A DNA stretch of 64,000 nt from Natrinema halophilum (GCF_013402815.2 NZ_CP058601.1:1178001-1242000), one strand, 5' to 3'; shown: positions 25,043 through 34,182, counted from the first letter of the stretch. A program made the numbers and translations. The notes: a model not told the origin generated them from the sequence alone.

Positions 25043-25140
25043 TGAAACCGACCTCGTGAGCGACTTCTGCTGGTTGATAGCATGGCTGTATATTATATAT
25101 CATATATCGATAAATTTGATTCTCAAACTTCTTACTGTAT

Positions 25141-25650
25141 GATGAGGTCGCCACGATTCTGGAGACAACCCGCACCTCCGTCGCCCGAATCACGAACCAC
25201 GAACAGGTTCGTGACAACCTTGACCAGTGCGGGTTCTCCGCCTCGAAACTGTGGCACGTCGGCGCTACTACATTCAAGGCCGGTGGGATGAAGACGGCGA
25301 GATACCTGTCGAAGTCGAGTTGAAGTCGGAATTGAAAGCCCACGAACGCTACAGTGATCTCCATTCTCAATCAAGTTCGTTCGAAAGAATTCGTCTTTCG
25401 TGATGCCAAAAATCTTTGATTTTTGAGCACAGCGAGTTCTCGAAGAGTTTGCTGAAGCGTTTACTGGCTGGTACAACGCCGACGACGGCAACAACCCACC
25501 GGGCTACCGAAAACGTGGCGACCGGCACCCACCCTCCACCGTTACGTGGAAGAAGCATTCCTCGCTCGAGCATCGGTTTTCGGAACAGGACTGCGAGACG
25601 ATACTCCGTCGAAATGATCACTCAGAACCGGATGGAACCCGGTGAGCGAA
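25141..25650 (+). pseudogene. tnpB: Decayed tnpB-like gene of an IS200/IS605 element
   Basis: Pieces of the N-terminal part of a haloarchaeal TnpB can be read in shifting frames: DEVATILETTRTSVARITNH, then a frameshift near 25270 and YYIQGRWDEDGEIPVEVELK with HERYSDLHSQSS. After an inserted segment (25377-25429) come VLEEFAEAFTGWYNADDGNN and PPGYRKRGDRHP. The catalytic RuvC part is missing. It is a dead remnant. The insertion contains two hairpins. A further open stretch to about 25770 (SEYPANPLVSLEPSDAPDDE) may be the tail of another lost gene. Confidence 0.75.
25377..25429. mobile_element. 53-base two-hairpin insertion inside the tnpB remnant
   Basis: It interrupts the otherwise continuous reading HSQSS / QRVLEE. 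It contains CGAAAGA-ATTCG-TCTTTCG (25382-25400) and CAAAAATC-TTT-GATTTTTG (25407-25425), both perfect stems. It may be a minimal non-autonomous IS605-type element or the scar of one. Confidence 0.5.
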
Positions 25651-25775
25651 CGCACTCACGTCCGAATATCCTGCAAATCCGCTTGTGTCCCTCGAGCCGT
25701 CGGATGCACCCGACGACGAACGAAGGGACGCGAAGGATCACAGACTGGGTGTTGCAAAGAGGGATCTGGTGATGC

Positions 25776-26336
25776 TCACTCGAGCGTCCCGGCCAGCAGA
25801 AACGTTTCCGGCCGAACTGCCTCGAACTCGATACGGAAGCCGTGATCACGAAGGTCGGTAGTTGCTTCGTCAGCAGTGTACCGCTCGTCGACCGGCGGCC
25901 CGTGGTCACCGGATCCGGTCGCCGCCCAATCGAGGACGACGAGCCGCCCTGTAGACTCGAGGATGCGGTTGATTTCGGTAATCGCATCGTCATCCGCGAA
26001 CTCGTGATACGTCATCGTCGAGAACGCGGCGTCTATGCTTTCGTCGTCGAACGGGAGATCGCTGATGCCGGTCGTTACGAGGTCGACGTTCTCGGGGACG
26101 CCCTTTTCTCGGTAGTAGTCGTGCATCTCCTCCTGGAGGTCGACCGCGTACACATCGCCAGCGTGTGGCGCGACGTCGTCCGTATAGAATCCGGTTCCAC
26201 TTCCGAGATCTGCGACGGTATCCGTCGATGCGGGATCGAGCGCCCACAGCAGTTCTTCGGCCGAAAGAAATCGGTATCGTCGCTCCGCCTGTTCAAGCTT
26301 GTCAGCCCGTGATGCGTCAAACGTGTGATGTCCCAT
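25776..26336 (-). CDS. Class I SAM-dependent methyltransferase
   Basis: A 186-residue enzyme with the seven-strand methyltransferase fold. Motif I is VADLGSGTGFYTDDVAPHAG, followed by YAVDLQEEMHDYYRE (acidic residue for the ribose), then FDDESIDAAFSTMTYHEFAD and RLVVLDWAATGSGDHGPP. It is closest in look to the small UbiE/COQ5-like or arsenite-type methyltransferases, but lacks the cysteines of ArsM. The substrate is unknown. Its ATG overlaps the stop of the broken DUF302 gene (TAATG), so it was the second gene of an operon whose first gene is now disrupted. Confidence 0.88.
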   Translation of the reverse strand: MGHHTFDASRADKLEQAERRYRFLSAEELLWALDPASTDTVADLGSGTGFYTDDVAPHAGDVYAVDLQEEMHDYYREKGVPENVDLVTTGISDLPFDDESIDAAFSTMTYHEFADDDAITEINRILESTGRLVVLDWAATGSGDHGPPVDERYTADEATTDLRDHGFRIEFEAVRPETFLLAGTLE

Positions 26337-26769
26337 TATAAGTCACCGAAGGCGTTGTCGACGTGTTCGTCGGTCGTCGTAATGATCTCTTCCATCTCCT
26401 CGTCGTTCGTCGCCGTTCCGATGAGGCGTGCGATACGCATTATCGAGACGGGATAGATCCCTTGAGTCCCGGTTCTTCCGCCCAGACGACGTTGAATGGA
26501 AACAGTCCACCCCGTTTTCCGTCGCTGGCCTCGAGGAGACGGCCAGCATCCGCCGAGTTACGGGCACCCAGGACGTCGTGGGGATCACGATCGGCGTCTC
26601 CCTTCTCGTTGAGTAACTATAGGGAGAATTCGACGGGAATCCCGAACCCGGAGCCAGTGAACACCTCGCAAACGTGCTCGATCACCGCTTCCTGGATCAT
26701 CTCGAGTGTTGTCTGGGTCGTATCGATCTCGTCTCGGTGTATCCGATTCGCATCAACTGAAAGAGCCAT
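26336..26769 (-). pseudogene. Broken DUF302-family gene
   Basis: Three pieces in different frames can be joined. The first is MALSVDANRIHRDEID ending GFGIPVEFSL and a TAG. The second is EKGDADRDPHDVLGARNSAD ending GGLFPFNVVWAEEPG. The third is MRIARLIGTATNDEEMEEII ending DNAFGDL. Intact DUF302 proteins have these in one frame, with DADRDPYYVLGACNP in the middle. Here the family's CNP is RNS, so key residues are gone as well. DUF302 proteins are small cytoplasmic proteins of unknown role, sometimes tied to sulfur or redox genes. The stop overlaps the methyltransferase start. Confidence 0.75.
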
Positions 26770-27621
26770 TCATGTATGGTATTGGGGCTTCCAAACAAAG
26801 TTTTCTCGTCACCAAAGCAGTGTCTACGCATCAATAACTCACTGGTGGGGGACGATTCTTCCGAACATCATCGACAACAGACGCATTACTCGAAACGACC
26901 GTCAGCGGGAACCCGAACGTTTCCTGTCGCCTCGGCGGGAACCATTAGACTCACGACTGGCGACAACTACCGATATAAAGCGGAAGAATTATTAGTAATA
27001 GCCAACAACAATACATTGCCCTCTGTTTACACCCAGAGGCACCATCCTTTCCCCCCCTATCCCCTTTCGGATCATTCTCAGCCAACTCAGTGGGACGTCG
27101 GTACCGAAAACGAGCCGAACGTCAGCGGGGTGACGTGCGCCCGACTGATTCAAAGACGAAAGAGCGCGATGCCACGGCACGTCGAGCCATCCCGAGAACG
27201 GATGAAAACGGGAACTGCCTCGAAGACCTCCCGTCGTGTTCACACGACAACCGCGTCCGTCAGCGTGGTTCGAACCGAAACCCGAAAAGGGTGGAGGTGA
27301 ACTGTTCGGTGCGAGAAGGCGCGCAACGGCGGTCGTGGCCGGATTTCGATCGGTATGGTGACGGATACTCCACACTGCCCGGCGAGGGAAGCCACCCGCG
27401 GAGGCTGGGGCCGGCATGAGACCACCCTTACCAGTCTCAACACGGATACAGTACAGTCATCCTCGACGAGCAACAGGCGAGCACGTCTGGCCGCGTAGAG
27501 TGTAGCAATTCTCAGGCTGTCCGTAATCGGATAGGGTGCTCGATTCCGGTACCGCTTCGCATCCGAGTCATCTGCACCATTTCGGTTGACCCTCCCTCAG
27601 ATGGACGCCTCTGGTGAGCTA
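26770..27621. other. Long gap of about 850 bases, no gene seen
   Basis: Between the DUF302 remnant and the thioredoxin promoter, open frames are short or rich in Arg/Ser/Pro with poor codon bias. A locally AT-rich stretch lies at 26970-27020, with ACAATACATTG at 27009-27019. I see no RNA gene or domain. It may be decayed mobile DNA like the flank on its left. Confidence 0.4.
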
Positions 27622-27648
27622 TATTGTGCCCTCCATACAAAACAAATA
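27622..27648 (+). promoter_or_regulatory. TATTGTG element and TATA box of thioredoxin 2
   Basis: TATTGTG (27622-27628) followed by TACAA (27636-27640) is an imperfect dyad like the one at 17947. AAATAA at about 27643-27648 is 27 bases before the ATG at 27675, supporting that start and a leaderless transcript. Confidence 0.6.
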
Positions 27649-27674
27649 AGATGGTACGTCACCAATCACCGGGT

Positions 27675-28094
27675 ATGACCGAAGACGAAACTCTCGAAGA
27701 GATTCGTCAGCAGAAACTGGAGCGGCTTCGCAGCCGGACCACGGAAGCCGACGCGGAGGAGACGACTCGAGATAGTCCCTCCGAACCATTTCCAGTACAG
27801 GGATCGGCAGAGCTAACCGAAACCGTCAATGATCACGACGTCGTTCTGGTCGATTTCCACGCTGACTGGTGTGGTCCGTGCCAAATGCTCGAACCAGTCG
27901 TCGAAACGATAGCCGCTGATACCCAGGCAGCCGTAGCGAAAGTAGACATCGACGCCAATCAGCAACTCGCCACGGAGTACGGTGTCCGTGGCGTTCCGAC
28001 GCTCGTTCTCTTCGCGAACGGACAACCAGCCGAGCGACTCGTCGGAATGCAAACCGAATCGCAGCTTCGGAGCGTCGTCGAGAGCCACCTGTAA
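27675..28094 (+). CDS. Thioredoxin with an N-terminal charged helix
   Basis: A 139-residue cytoplasmic thioredoxin. After a charged leader of 40 residues (LEEIRQQKLERLRSRTTEAD) comes the fold, with the canonical active site ADWCGPCQM (Cys66, Cys69) and cis-proline loop RGVPTLVLFANG. The ATG at 27675 sits 27 bases from a TATA-like box; an ATG at 27651 would add eight residues. Its promoter has the TATTGTG element shared with sulfur genes. It likely reduces persulfides and disulfides left by the sulfur-trafficking proteins. Confidence 0.94.
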   Translation: MTEDETLEEIRQQKLERLRSRTTEADAEETTRDSPSEPFPVQGSAELTETVNDHDVVLVDFHADWCGPCQMLEPVVETIAADTQAAVAKVDIDANQQLATEYGVRGVPTLVLFANGQPAERLVGMQTESQLRSVVESHL

Positions 28095-28142
28095 CTCGAT
28101 TTGCTTCAGTTCCGCCGCGAAGTGACTCGCGCCGAAACGCGC

Positions 28143-28149
28143 CACAATA
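28143..28149 (-). promoter_or_regulatory. TATTGTG element before the small membrane protein gene
   Basis: CACAATA on the plus strand, 32-38 bases before the ATG at 28181. The position is close to that of the other copies, though no clear TATA box is visible. Confidence 0.4.
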
Positions 28150-28180
28150 CGTATCCGTCCCCCGTCTGATATCTCGGTAA

Positions 28181-28411
28181 ATGGACTCGGATTCTGCCTC
28201 TCGACTGTCGCTGGTAGGGCTCGCAGGACTTGCAAGCCTCTGCTGTGTCGGCACCGGAGCTGTCGTCGCTGGCGGAACCGCTGTCGCCGGCGGAACCGCT
28301 GTCAGGACAATGGGCAGCAGTCTCTCTCAGATGGCGGTAACTCTCTTCACCCTCGCGCTCGTCGGGATGACGCTCAAATATCGAGCGGACTGCTCGAACT
28401 GCGAGTCGTAA
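28181..28411 (+). CDS. Small Cys-containing two-helix membrane protein
   Basis: A 76-residue protein with two hydrophobic helices. The first holds LASLCCVGTGAVVAGGTAVAGGTAV, with adjacent cysteines and a short internal repeat. The tail ends RADCSNCES with a CxxC. The cysteine pairs at the membrane face and at the C-terminus, and its place after a thioredoxin gene with the same promoter element, suggest a thiol or metal-related role. I do not recognise a named family; mercury-transport-like proteins also pair cysteines in the first helix, but similarity is slight. Confidence 0.65.
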   Translation: MDSDSASRLSLVGLAGLASLCCVGTGAVVAGGTAVAGGTAVRTMGSSLSQMAVTLFTLALVGMTLKYRADCSNCES

Positions 28412-28589
28412 TCCACCGGGATCATTTCGGTGAGAGACGGCAGGAGTCGTCTCGTTCGTGTTGCGGTCACCGATGACGATTCTCGATTCGTCTCTGGGTG
28501 CCCCTGTCGGTCCTCGATTCATCCCACAACAGCGTTCCTGGCGTCCTACTGGCCGATGGGCGCAATCCGGTTTAGGACCCCTGAATCGA

Positions 28590-29243
28590 CTAGGTCCCGG
28601 TTCCCATATCGAACTCTTCTTCGGCGAACCAGGAGATGATGTTCCCCTCGGCCCGGTGGAGAATCTCGCTACACGTTGCCTTCGAGATGGCTAGCATGTC
28701 GGCGACGTCGGTCAATGTCGCTTCTCGCGGCGTCTCGTAATAGCCGGCATCGAGTGCGGTGGCAACCGCCTCCCGTTGGCGATTTGTCAACAGCCGGTCG
28801 GCCTCAGTAGTCCCGATCTCGGAGACTGATTCGAGTTCGAAGCCGATGCCGGCCTCCTCGAGCGCGGTCCCGAGCGCTGAAAAGCGCGATGCGGACGTGA
28901 CGAGTTCCCATGTCGCTGTCCCGTTTCGGATCGAGAACGGTAGCCTGATCGGGATGCCCGCCTCCCACAGCGGGAGAAGGAGCGGCGAACTGGTCGCCTC
29001 GACCTGCAAAAGCGCCGTCTCAGCCTGTTTCCAGAGCAATTCCAGGTTGACGACATTCGACTGTTGTTCGATTGCCGTCAGCACGGGGAGGGGATCATCG
29101 GTCGTCACGTTGATGAGTGCGATACCAGCACGTTCCCCTGCGAGTGCCGTCACGACCTCGAATTCCGTTTCCGGATGTGCCGTCGATACCTGTTGAATCC
29201 AGACATCGTCTGGGAGCGAGATGGACAGTCGGGCCCGGGGCAT
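28590..29243 (-). CDS. Bat-type HTH transcriptional regulator
   Basis: A 217-residue regulator of the bacterio-opsin-activator class. The C-terminal HTH_10 domain is clear: LTNRQREAVATALDAGYYETPREATLTDVADMLAISKATCSEILHRAEGN. The N-terminal 140 residues are the sensor part without GAF or PAS motifs. The start MPRARLSISLPDDVW is preferred over an in-frame ATG 63 bases earlier. It is divergent from the heme-oxidase-like membrane gene, which it may control. The reading is firm, the ligand unknown. Confidence 0.9.
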   Translation of the reverse strand: MPRARLSISLPDDVWIQQVSTAHPETEFEVVTALAGERAGIALINVTTDDPLPVLTAIEQQSNVVNLELLWKQAETALLQVEATSSPLLLPLWEAGIPIRLPFSIRNGTATWELVTSASRFSALGTALEEAGIGFELESVSEIGTTEADRLLTNRQREAVATALDAGYYETPREATLTDVADMLAISKATCSEILHRAEGNIISWFAEEEFDMGTGT

Positions 29244-29379
29244 ACCGGATCTACCGTCGCAGCTACGGTTGAGTCTGTCGCTAACCTGAAAGGGGTACCA
29301 TAACATGTTCGGCTATCGGGAACACAGTAGCCTGAAGAACTACTCGGCGTGCCGGGCTACGAAGGAGTACTGGGAAACG

Positions 29380-30645
29380 ATGAAGCTGCACACAAGAACC
29401 AATCCGTTTCTCCTCATGGCCGGATTGTATATGGTTCTCGGAGTACTCGCCGCGACCGGAAAACTGACCTTCGAACTGGGGCTCGTCGAAGCATTGCCTC
29501 GCCTTCGATGGGTGACGATCCACTTCGTCACGATCGGCGGGATGACACAAACGGTATTCGGAGTGTTGCCGCGATTCGTCGCGGCAGTGACGGACGGCTC
29601 ACGTTCGATACATTATCGAAACCGATGGCTGCAGTGGGGGGCGTTGAACGCCGGCTATCCGCTCATTCTGATCGGAATGACGGCAGGATCAGCGACGACT
29701 GCCGGTACCGGTGCGGGGATGGTACTCGTCGCACTCGTATCGCTGTTCGTGACGCTATATCGGTTGCGACCGGCGTCGAACAGATCCGGCGGAGTTGGTC
29801 GATACTTTCGAACGGCACCGTCGTTTCTCGTCATCGGGATTCTGGCCGCGTTCGGAATGCTATTCGGTATTCACGGGCCAGGCGGATACTTCGGGTCGCT
29901 CGAGGCCCACGTTCACGCCAACGTCTGGGGGTTCCTCGGACTCGTCGTGGCGGGAGTCTTATTGACGGTTCTCCCTCGATTGCTCGATGTCCCACTCCGT
30001 TTCCCGCGGCTCCGTGTCATCACGTACTGGGGTCTTACGGTCGGTGCAATGGGACTCGTCGCTGGCCCGTGGCTGGCTCGACACGAGTTCACGATCGGGG
30101 GCCTCGCGATGTACGTTCTCGGAACAACCGCGCTACTCGTGAACGTCGGCGGGACCTACCGGCTCAGCGAACGGACGTGGGACAGCCGTTTCGTCCTCGT
30201 ATTGGGCGCGTATCTCTGGCTGCTGTTTCCGGTGCCCTGGGCGCCGCTCGTGATATTGTTCCCGGACGCCGTTCCGGCAGGGGCTATCGAGACCGCTGCG
30301 ATAAACGGGCTCGTTTTCGGCTGGATGCTGCAACTGGCGATGGCTTTTCTTCCCGTCGTTGCCATCGCGGCATTACAACCGTCGAGCGAATTCATCGGTG
30401 CGATACCCGACGCGACCGAGGAGGGTTCCAGTCCGTCCTGGTTACAGGTCGGAAGCGTGAATACGGGGATGCTCTTTCTCTGGGCGACGGCCTTTCCGCC
30501 GGTCGTCGACGTCGCGTCACTCCTCACACTCGCGGGCTATTTCCTTATCACCGCCGCCTGGGCGGTATTCGTCGTCGACCTCTGGGGAGCCCTCGTCGGA
30601 CGGAACGTCGTCCCGCGGCACGCAGACGAGAGCCCGTCCGGATAG
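29380..30645 (+). CDS. Twelve-helix membrane protein related to heme-copper oxidase subunit I
   Basis: A 421-residue protein with about twelve hydrophobic helices. Two His-containing helices resemble the heme-ligand helices of oxidase/NO-reductase subunit I: RWVTIHFVTIGGMTQTVFG, and LEAHVHANVWGFLGLVVAGV. The full set of copper and heme ligands is not evident. It may be a heme protein of the NnrS or cbb3-like type, or a quinol-linked relative. The ATG at 29380 has a GGAG 14 bases ahead; an ATG at 29305 is also in frame. It is divergent from the Bat-type regulator and upstream of the CoA-disulfide-reductase-like gene. Confidence 0.7.
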   Translation: MKLHTRTNPFLLMAGLYMVLGVLAATGKLTFELGLVEALPRLRWVTIHFVTIGGMTQTVFGVLPRFVAAVTDGSRSIHYRNRWLQWGALNAGYPLILIGMTAGSATTAGTGAGMVLVALVSLFVTLYRLRPASNRSGGVGRYFRTAPSFLVIGILAAFGMLFGIHGPGGYFGSLEAHVHANVWGFLGLVVAGVLLTVLPRLLDVPLRFPRLRVITYWGLTVGAMGLVAGPWLARHEFTIGGLAMYVLGTTALLVNVGGTYRLSERTWDSRFVLVLGAYLWLLFPVPWAPLVILFPDAVPAGAIETAAINGLVFGWMLQLAMAFLPVVAIAALQPSSEFIGAIPDATEEGSSPSWLQVGSVNTGMLFLWATAFPPVVDVASLLTLAGYFLITAAWAVFVVDLWGALVGRNVVPRHADESPSG

Positions 30646-30710
30646 AATAGTCGGCCGTATCCGCTACCGATATATCGACGTTCAGAGAGAAACGTCGATA
30701 AAGGTAGCCT

Positions 30711-30747
30711 GTGCTCCACAATATTGGGAATTCCGAGAAATATTTTA
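30711..30747 (+). promoter_or_regulatory. TATTGTG element and TATA box of the flavoprotein gene
   Basis: CACAATATTG (30717-30726) contains the element on the minus strand. AAATATTTTA (30738-30747) is a strong TATA box 26-35 bases before the ATG at 30773. The spacing resembles that before the thioredoxin genes. Confidence 0.6.
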
Positions 30748-30772
30748 GACGCTGCCGCACCCAGTTACTGGC

Positions 30773-32122
30773 ATGGCCGACACCTTCGTCGTCATCGGCG
30801 GTGACGCGGCGGGAATGAGCGCAGCGAGCAAGGCGAAACGAGAGAATCCGGACCTGAAAGTGATCGTCCTCGAAAAAGGAGAATGGGTCTCCTACGCTGC
30901 CTGCGGGATGCCGTACTACGTCAAAGGTGAGGTCGGATCGCTGAACGATCTCGTCACCATCACCGCCGAAGAGTTCCGTGACGAGCGAGACGTCGACCTT
31001 CGGACGGGCCACGAAGTCGTCGACATCGATCCGGAAGTCGAAACGATAACCGTCGATTCCGGCGGCGAGACGTACGAGCAGCCGTACGACGATTTGCTCG
31101 TCGCGACCGGTGCGAGCGCGATCGAACCGCCGTTCGACGGCGTCGGACTCGAGGGAGTGTTCACCATTCACGACATGGACGAGGCCGACGCTATCGAAGA
31201 GTACGTCACCGATCGGGACCTCGAGACCGCGGCGATCGTCGGTGGCGGGTACGTCGGTATCGAGATGGCCGAGGCGTTGTCCGCCCACGGGATCACCGTG
31301 CACCTCTACGAGATGCTTCCACACGTCCTCCAGCCGTTTGGCGAGACGGTCGCCGAGGTCGTCGAAGCGCATCTGCGCGAGCAGGATGTCGAACTACACC
31401 TCGAGACCGCGGTTTCGGGCTTCGAGGGCGCCGAACGCGTCGACGGCGTGCGGCTCGACGACGAGGTCGTCCCCGCTGACATTGCGATCGTCGGGGTTGG
31501 TGTGGCGCCGAACGTCGAACTTGCGGAGACGGCGGGCATCGATCTCGGCCCGACCGGTGCGGTCGCGACCGACGAATACGGCCGCACGAACTACGAAAAC
31601 GTCTACGCGGCAGGTGACTGTGCGGAAGCGCGAAACGTTGTCACCGGCGAGCCGGACCACGTCCCGCTGGCCCTGACGGCAAACCGCGCGGGGCGAGCAA
31701 TCGGGGAGACAGTCACCGGTTCGCCGACGCCGATAGGAGATATCGCAGGAACCGCCATCGTGAAAGCGTTCGAATTAGGGGCCGCCAGAACAGGAATTGT
31801 AGACGAAGAGCAGGCCCGCGAAGCGGGTTTCGATCCGGTTTCGGTCACGATTTCGGCCCAGACGCGCGCCCATTATTACCCCGACGGTGCGGAACTCACC
31901 GTCACGCTGCTGGCCGACCGTGAAACCGGGGCCTTGCTCGGTGGCAGCGTCGTCGGTCGGGAAGGAGCAAAGCGCATCGACACGGTCGCGACGGCGCTTC
32001 ACGCGTCCATGAACGTCACCGAATTGCAAAACGCGGACCTGGCGTACGCTCCACCGTTTAGCCCCGTCTGGGACCCGATCCTCACGGCGGCGAAAGTCCT
32101 CGGCGGGAAACTCGAGCGATAA
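30773..32122 (+). CDS. CoA-disulfide reductase/NADH oxidase-type flavoprotein
   Basis: A 449-residue FAD and NAD(P)H protein. The FAD-binding GGDAAGMSAASKAKRE lies at the N-terminus. The single active cysteine is Cys44 in YAACGMPYYV, the mark of the CoA-disulfide reductase/NADH oxidase/NADH persulfide reductase branch. The NAD-binding stretch is AAIVGGGYVGIEMAEAL, and the second FAD motif YAAGDCAEA. There is no C-terminal rhodanese domain, which persulfide reductases of the CoADR-Rhd type carry. The promoter has the TATTGTG element, so reduction of CoA disulfides or persulfides fits best. Confidence 0.92.
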   Translation: MADTFVVIGGDAAGMSAASKAKRENPDLKVIVLEKGEWVSYAACGMPYYVKGEVGSLNDLVTITAEEFRDERDVDLRTGHEVVDIDPEVETITVDSGGETYEQPYDDLLVATGASAIEPPFDGVGLEGVFTIHDMDEADAIEEYVTDRDLETAAIVGGGYVGIEMAEALSAHGITVHLYEMLPHVLQPFGETVAEVVEAHLREQDVELHLETAVSGFEGAERVDGVRLDDEVVPADIAIVGVGVAPNVELAETAGIDLGPTGAVATDEYGRTNYENVYAAGDCAEARNVVTGEPDHVPLALTANRAGRAIGETVTGSPTPIGDIAGTAIVKAFELGAARTGIVDEEQAREAGFDPVSVTISAQTRAHYYPDGAELTVTLLADRETGALLGGSVVGREGAKRIDTVATALHASMNVTELQNADLAYAPPFSPVWDPILTAAKVLGGKLER

Positions 32123-32727
32123 CGCCGTTTCCACCGCACTCGCTTTCGAATCACCGTAGCACTCCGTTCGTCGACACCTCTCGGCAACGTGTCTTCGGGA
32201 CGGTATCGTAGTCGATCCTGTCTCGAATTCTATTCCGTTTCGAAGTCGCTCACGATGCACTCCAGTTCGTCGAGCTGATGAATCCGCGCCACTCGAGCCC
32301 TCCTACTGAAGCCTGCTCAGAAAGGGACCGACTGTGAAAGAGCGATCCCTGATAATTCCCTGTCGGCCGGGTCGCCAGCCGGCCATCTGGAACGTACACT
32401 CGTGTTGGTTTTGTTTTTCGGGCCGTTTGCAGCGAGTGAAAAACAGTCGCGTCGTTCGCTTCACTTGAGTGTCTCGTTCCACTGCATTCCCGCAGTCGCG
32501 AGCCGTCAGGTGTCACAGCCGTCTCACCGACACTGCTGCCTGGCAATGCGGTTTCGACGGTTCTGCACGTCCGGGCGGTCCCACCGCTCCCGCGAGAGGA
32601 ACTCGCAAAGAGAGTCAGTCATTCACGTGCGGGGTCCTGCCACGATGCGTCGTGAAGGCGGTATCGGCTGAACGGGATCATCCAGACCCAACAGTATATG
32701 TGCATTCTGTTCCGACTGTGACGTGTG
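32123..32727. other. Gap of about 600 bases, possible gene tail only
   Basis: On the minus strand a stretch ending about 32230 reads ARIHQLDELECIVSDFETE before a stop and looks like the tail of a lost gene. The rest shows no domain. It borders the helicase gene on its left side. Confidence 0.35.
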
Positions 32728-34182
32728 ATGCGGGTTTCGATGGACGGTTCGGCGACGATCGAACTCCGATACGAGGACGGAACGATCCGTATCGACGGTC
32801 TCGAGGCCTCGCCTGTTTCGCCGTCGACGCTTCAGGAGCGAATCCCCGATCTTGAATCCGATCCGCGGACCGACAGCTGGCGCGTTCCGGCGATACGCTA
32901 CGCCGACGCTCGAGCAGTCCTCACAGAATCGGACGCTGTTGTCGACGATCACGTTTTTGACTTTCCGTCCATCCCTGCTCTCCACTCGACGTACGAACTC
33001 CGCGACTATCAGGCAAAAGCGCTCGAGGACTGGGTAGAGACCGACCGGTGGGCCGACGTCGAGGGTCTCGGTTCGTCCCTCCGAGCGCCCGCCGGCGTTC
33101 TGGAGCTTCCCACGGGCAGCGGCAAGACCGTGATCGCGCTGAAGGCAATCGAACGGATCGCCGCGCCGACACTCGTCGTCGTCCCGACAATCGATCTGCT
33201 CGAGCAGTGGGAGCGGGAACTCGAGCGGGAGTTCGACCGACCGATCGGCCGCTTCGGCGGGGGCGAGCAGCGGTTCGAGCCGATCACCGTCTCGACGTAC
33301 GATTCAGCGTACTTGAAGTCCGATTCGGTCGGTGATCGATTCGGCTGCGTGATCTTCGACGAGGTACACCGGCTTGGTGCCGAAGGATACCGCGATATCG
33401 CACGATTACTCGCCGCTCCGGCGCGCCTGGGGCTGACCGCGACGTTCGAACGACTCGACGGCGCCCACGAAGTGATCGAAGATATCGTCGGCCCAGTGGT
33501 CCACCGCGTCGACGTTGAGGCGCTGGCTGGAGATCACCTGGCAGACTACGATATTAGACGTCTCGAGGTCTCGCTCTCACCCGAAGAACGCGAGGAATAC
33601 GAACGGAATCAGGACGTGTTCTCGTCCTACCTCGCGAAATCGAACATCGAGCTCAGAAGTGGCTCGGACTACCAGACTCTCGTCAAACGATCGGGAAACG
33701 ACCCCGAAGCGCGCAAGGCATTGCTCGCACGGCAGCGCGCACGCGAGATCATGCTCAGTAGCGAGACCAAACTCGAGACGCTCGCCGAAATCCTCGACGA
33801 TCACCGGGACGAGCGGGTCATCGTCTTTACGGCCCACAACGACCTCGCGTACGACGTCAGCGAACGGTTCTTGATTCCGGCGATCACCCACCAGACGGAC
33901 TCCGTAGTAAGGGATGGTCGGAGCGAACGCGAGTACGTTCTGGATCGATTCCGCGATGGCGAGTACACCAGGCTCGTCACGACGAACGTGCTCGATGAAG
34001 GAATCGACGTCCCGGAAGCTAGTGTTGGCGTGATCCTTTCGGGAAGCGGAAGCGAACGCGAATTCAGGCAGCGTCTCGGCCGAATCCTTCGCCCGAAAGC
34101 GAACGGCGGACGAGCCGTTCTCTACGAAATAATCGCCGAAAACACGAGTGAAGAACGGATTGCGAAGCGTCGCCGTGGTTGA
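32728..34182 (+). CDS. XPB/Rad25-type DNA helicase
   Basis: A 484-residue superfamily-2 helicase of the XPB (ERCC3) kind, used in DNA opening for nucleotide excision repair. Motif I is LELPTGSGKTVIA, motif II DEVHRLGA, motif III LTATFERLDG, with TNVLDEGIDVPEA and RQRLGRILRPK as motifs V and VI. ATG at 32728 is used; a GTG just before it and an ATG at 32743 are alternatives. In archaea XPB normally lies next to the Bax1 nuclease gene. Here Bax1 is 3.5 kb away (37671), with a second copy of this gene's 3' end in front of it. The original pair seems to have been split. Confidence 0.94.
   Translation: MRVSMDGSATIELRYEDGTIRIDGLEASPVSPSTLQERIPDLESDPRTDSWRVPAIRYADARAVLTESDAVVDDHVFDFPSIPALHSTYELRDYQAKALEDWVETDRWADVEGLGSSLRAPAGVLELPTGSGKTVIALKAIERIAAPTLVVVPTIDLLEQWERELEREFDRPIGRFGGGEQRFEPITVSTYDSAYLKSDSVGDRFGCVIFDEVHRLGAEGYRDIARLLAAPARLGLTATFERLDGAHEVIEDIVGPVVHRVDVEALAGDHLADYDIRRLEVSLSPEEREEYERNQDVFSSYLAKSNIELRSGSDYQTLVKRSGNDPEARKALLARQRAREIMLSSETKLETLAEILDDHRDERVIVFTAHNDLAYDVSERFLIPAITHQTDSVVRDGRSEREYVLDRFRDGEYTRLVTTNVLDEGIDVPEASVGVILSGSGSEREFRQRLGRILRPKANGGRAVLYEIIAENTSEERIAKRRRG

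Noticed and set aside
26992-27417. 141-codon minus-strand frame in the gap before thioredoxin 2
   Set aside because: Basic, His/Arg-rich composition unlike haloarchaeal proteins and no domain.
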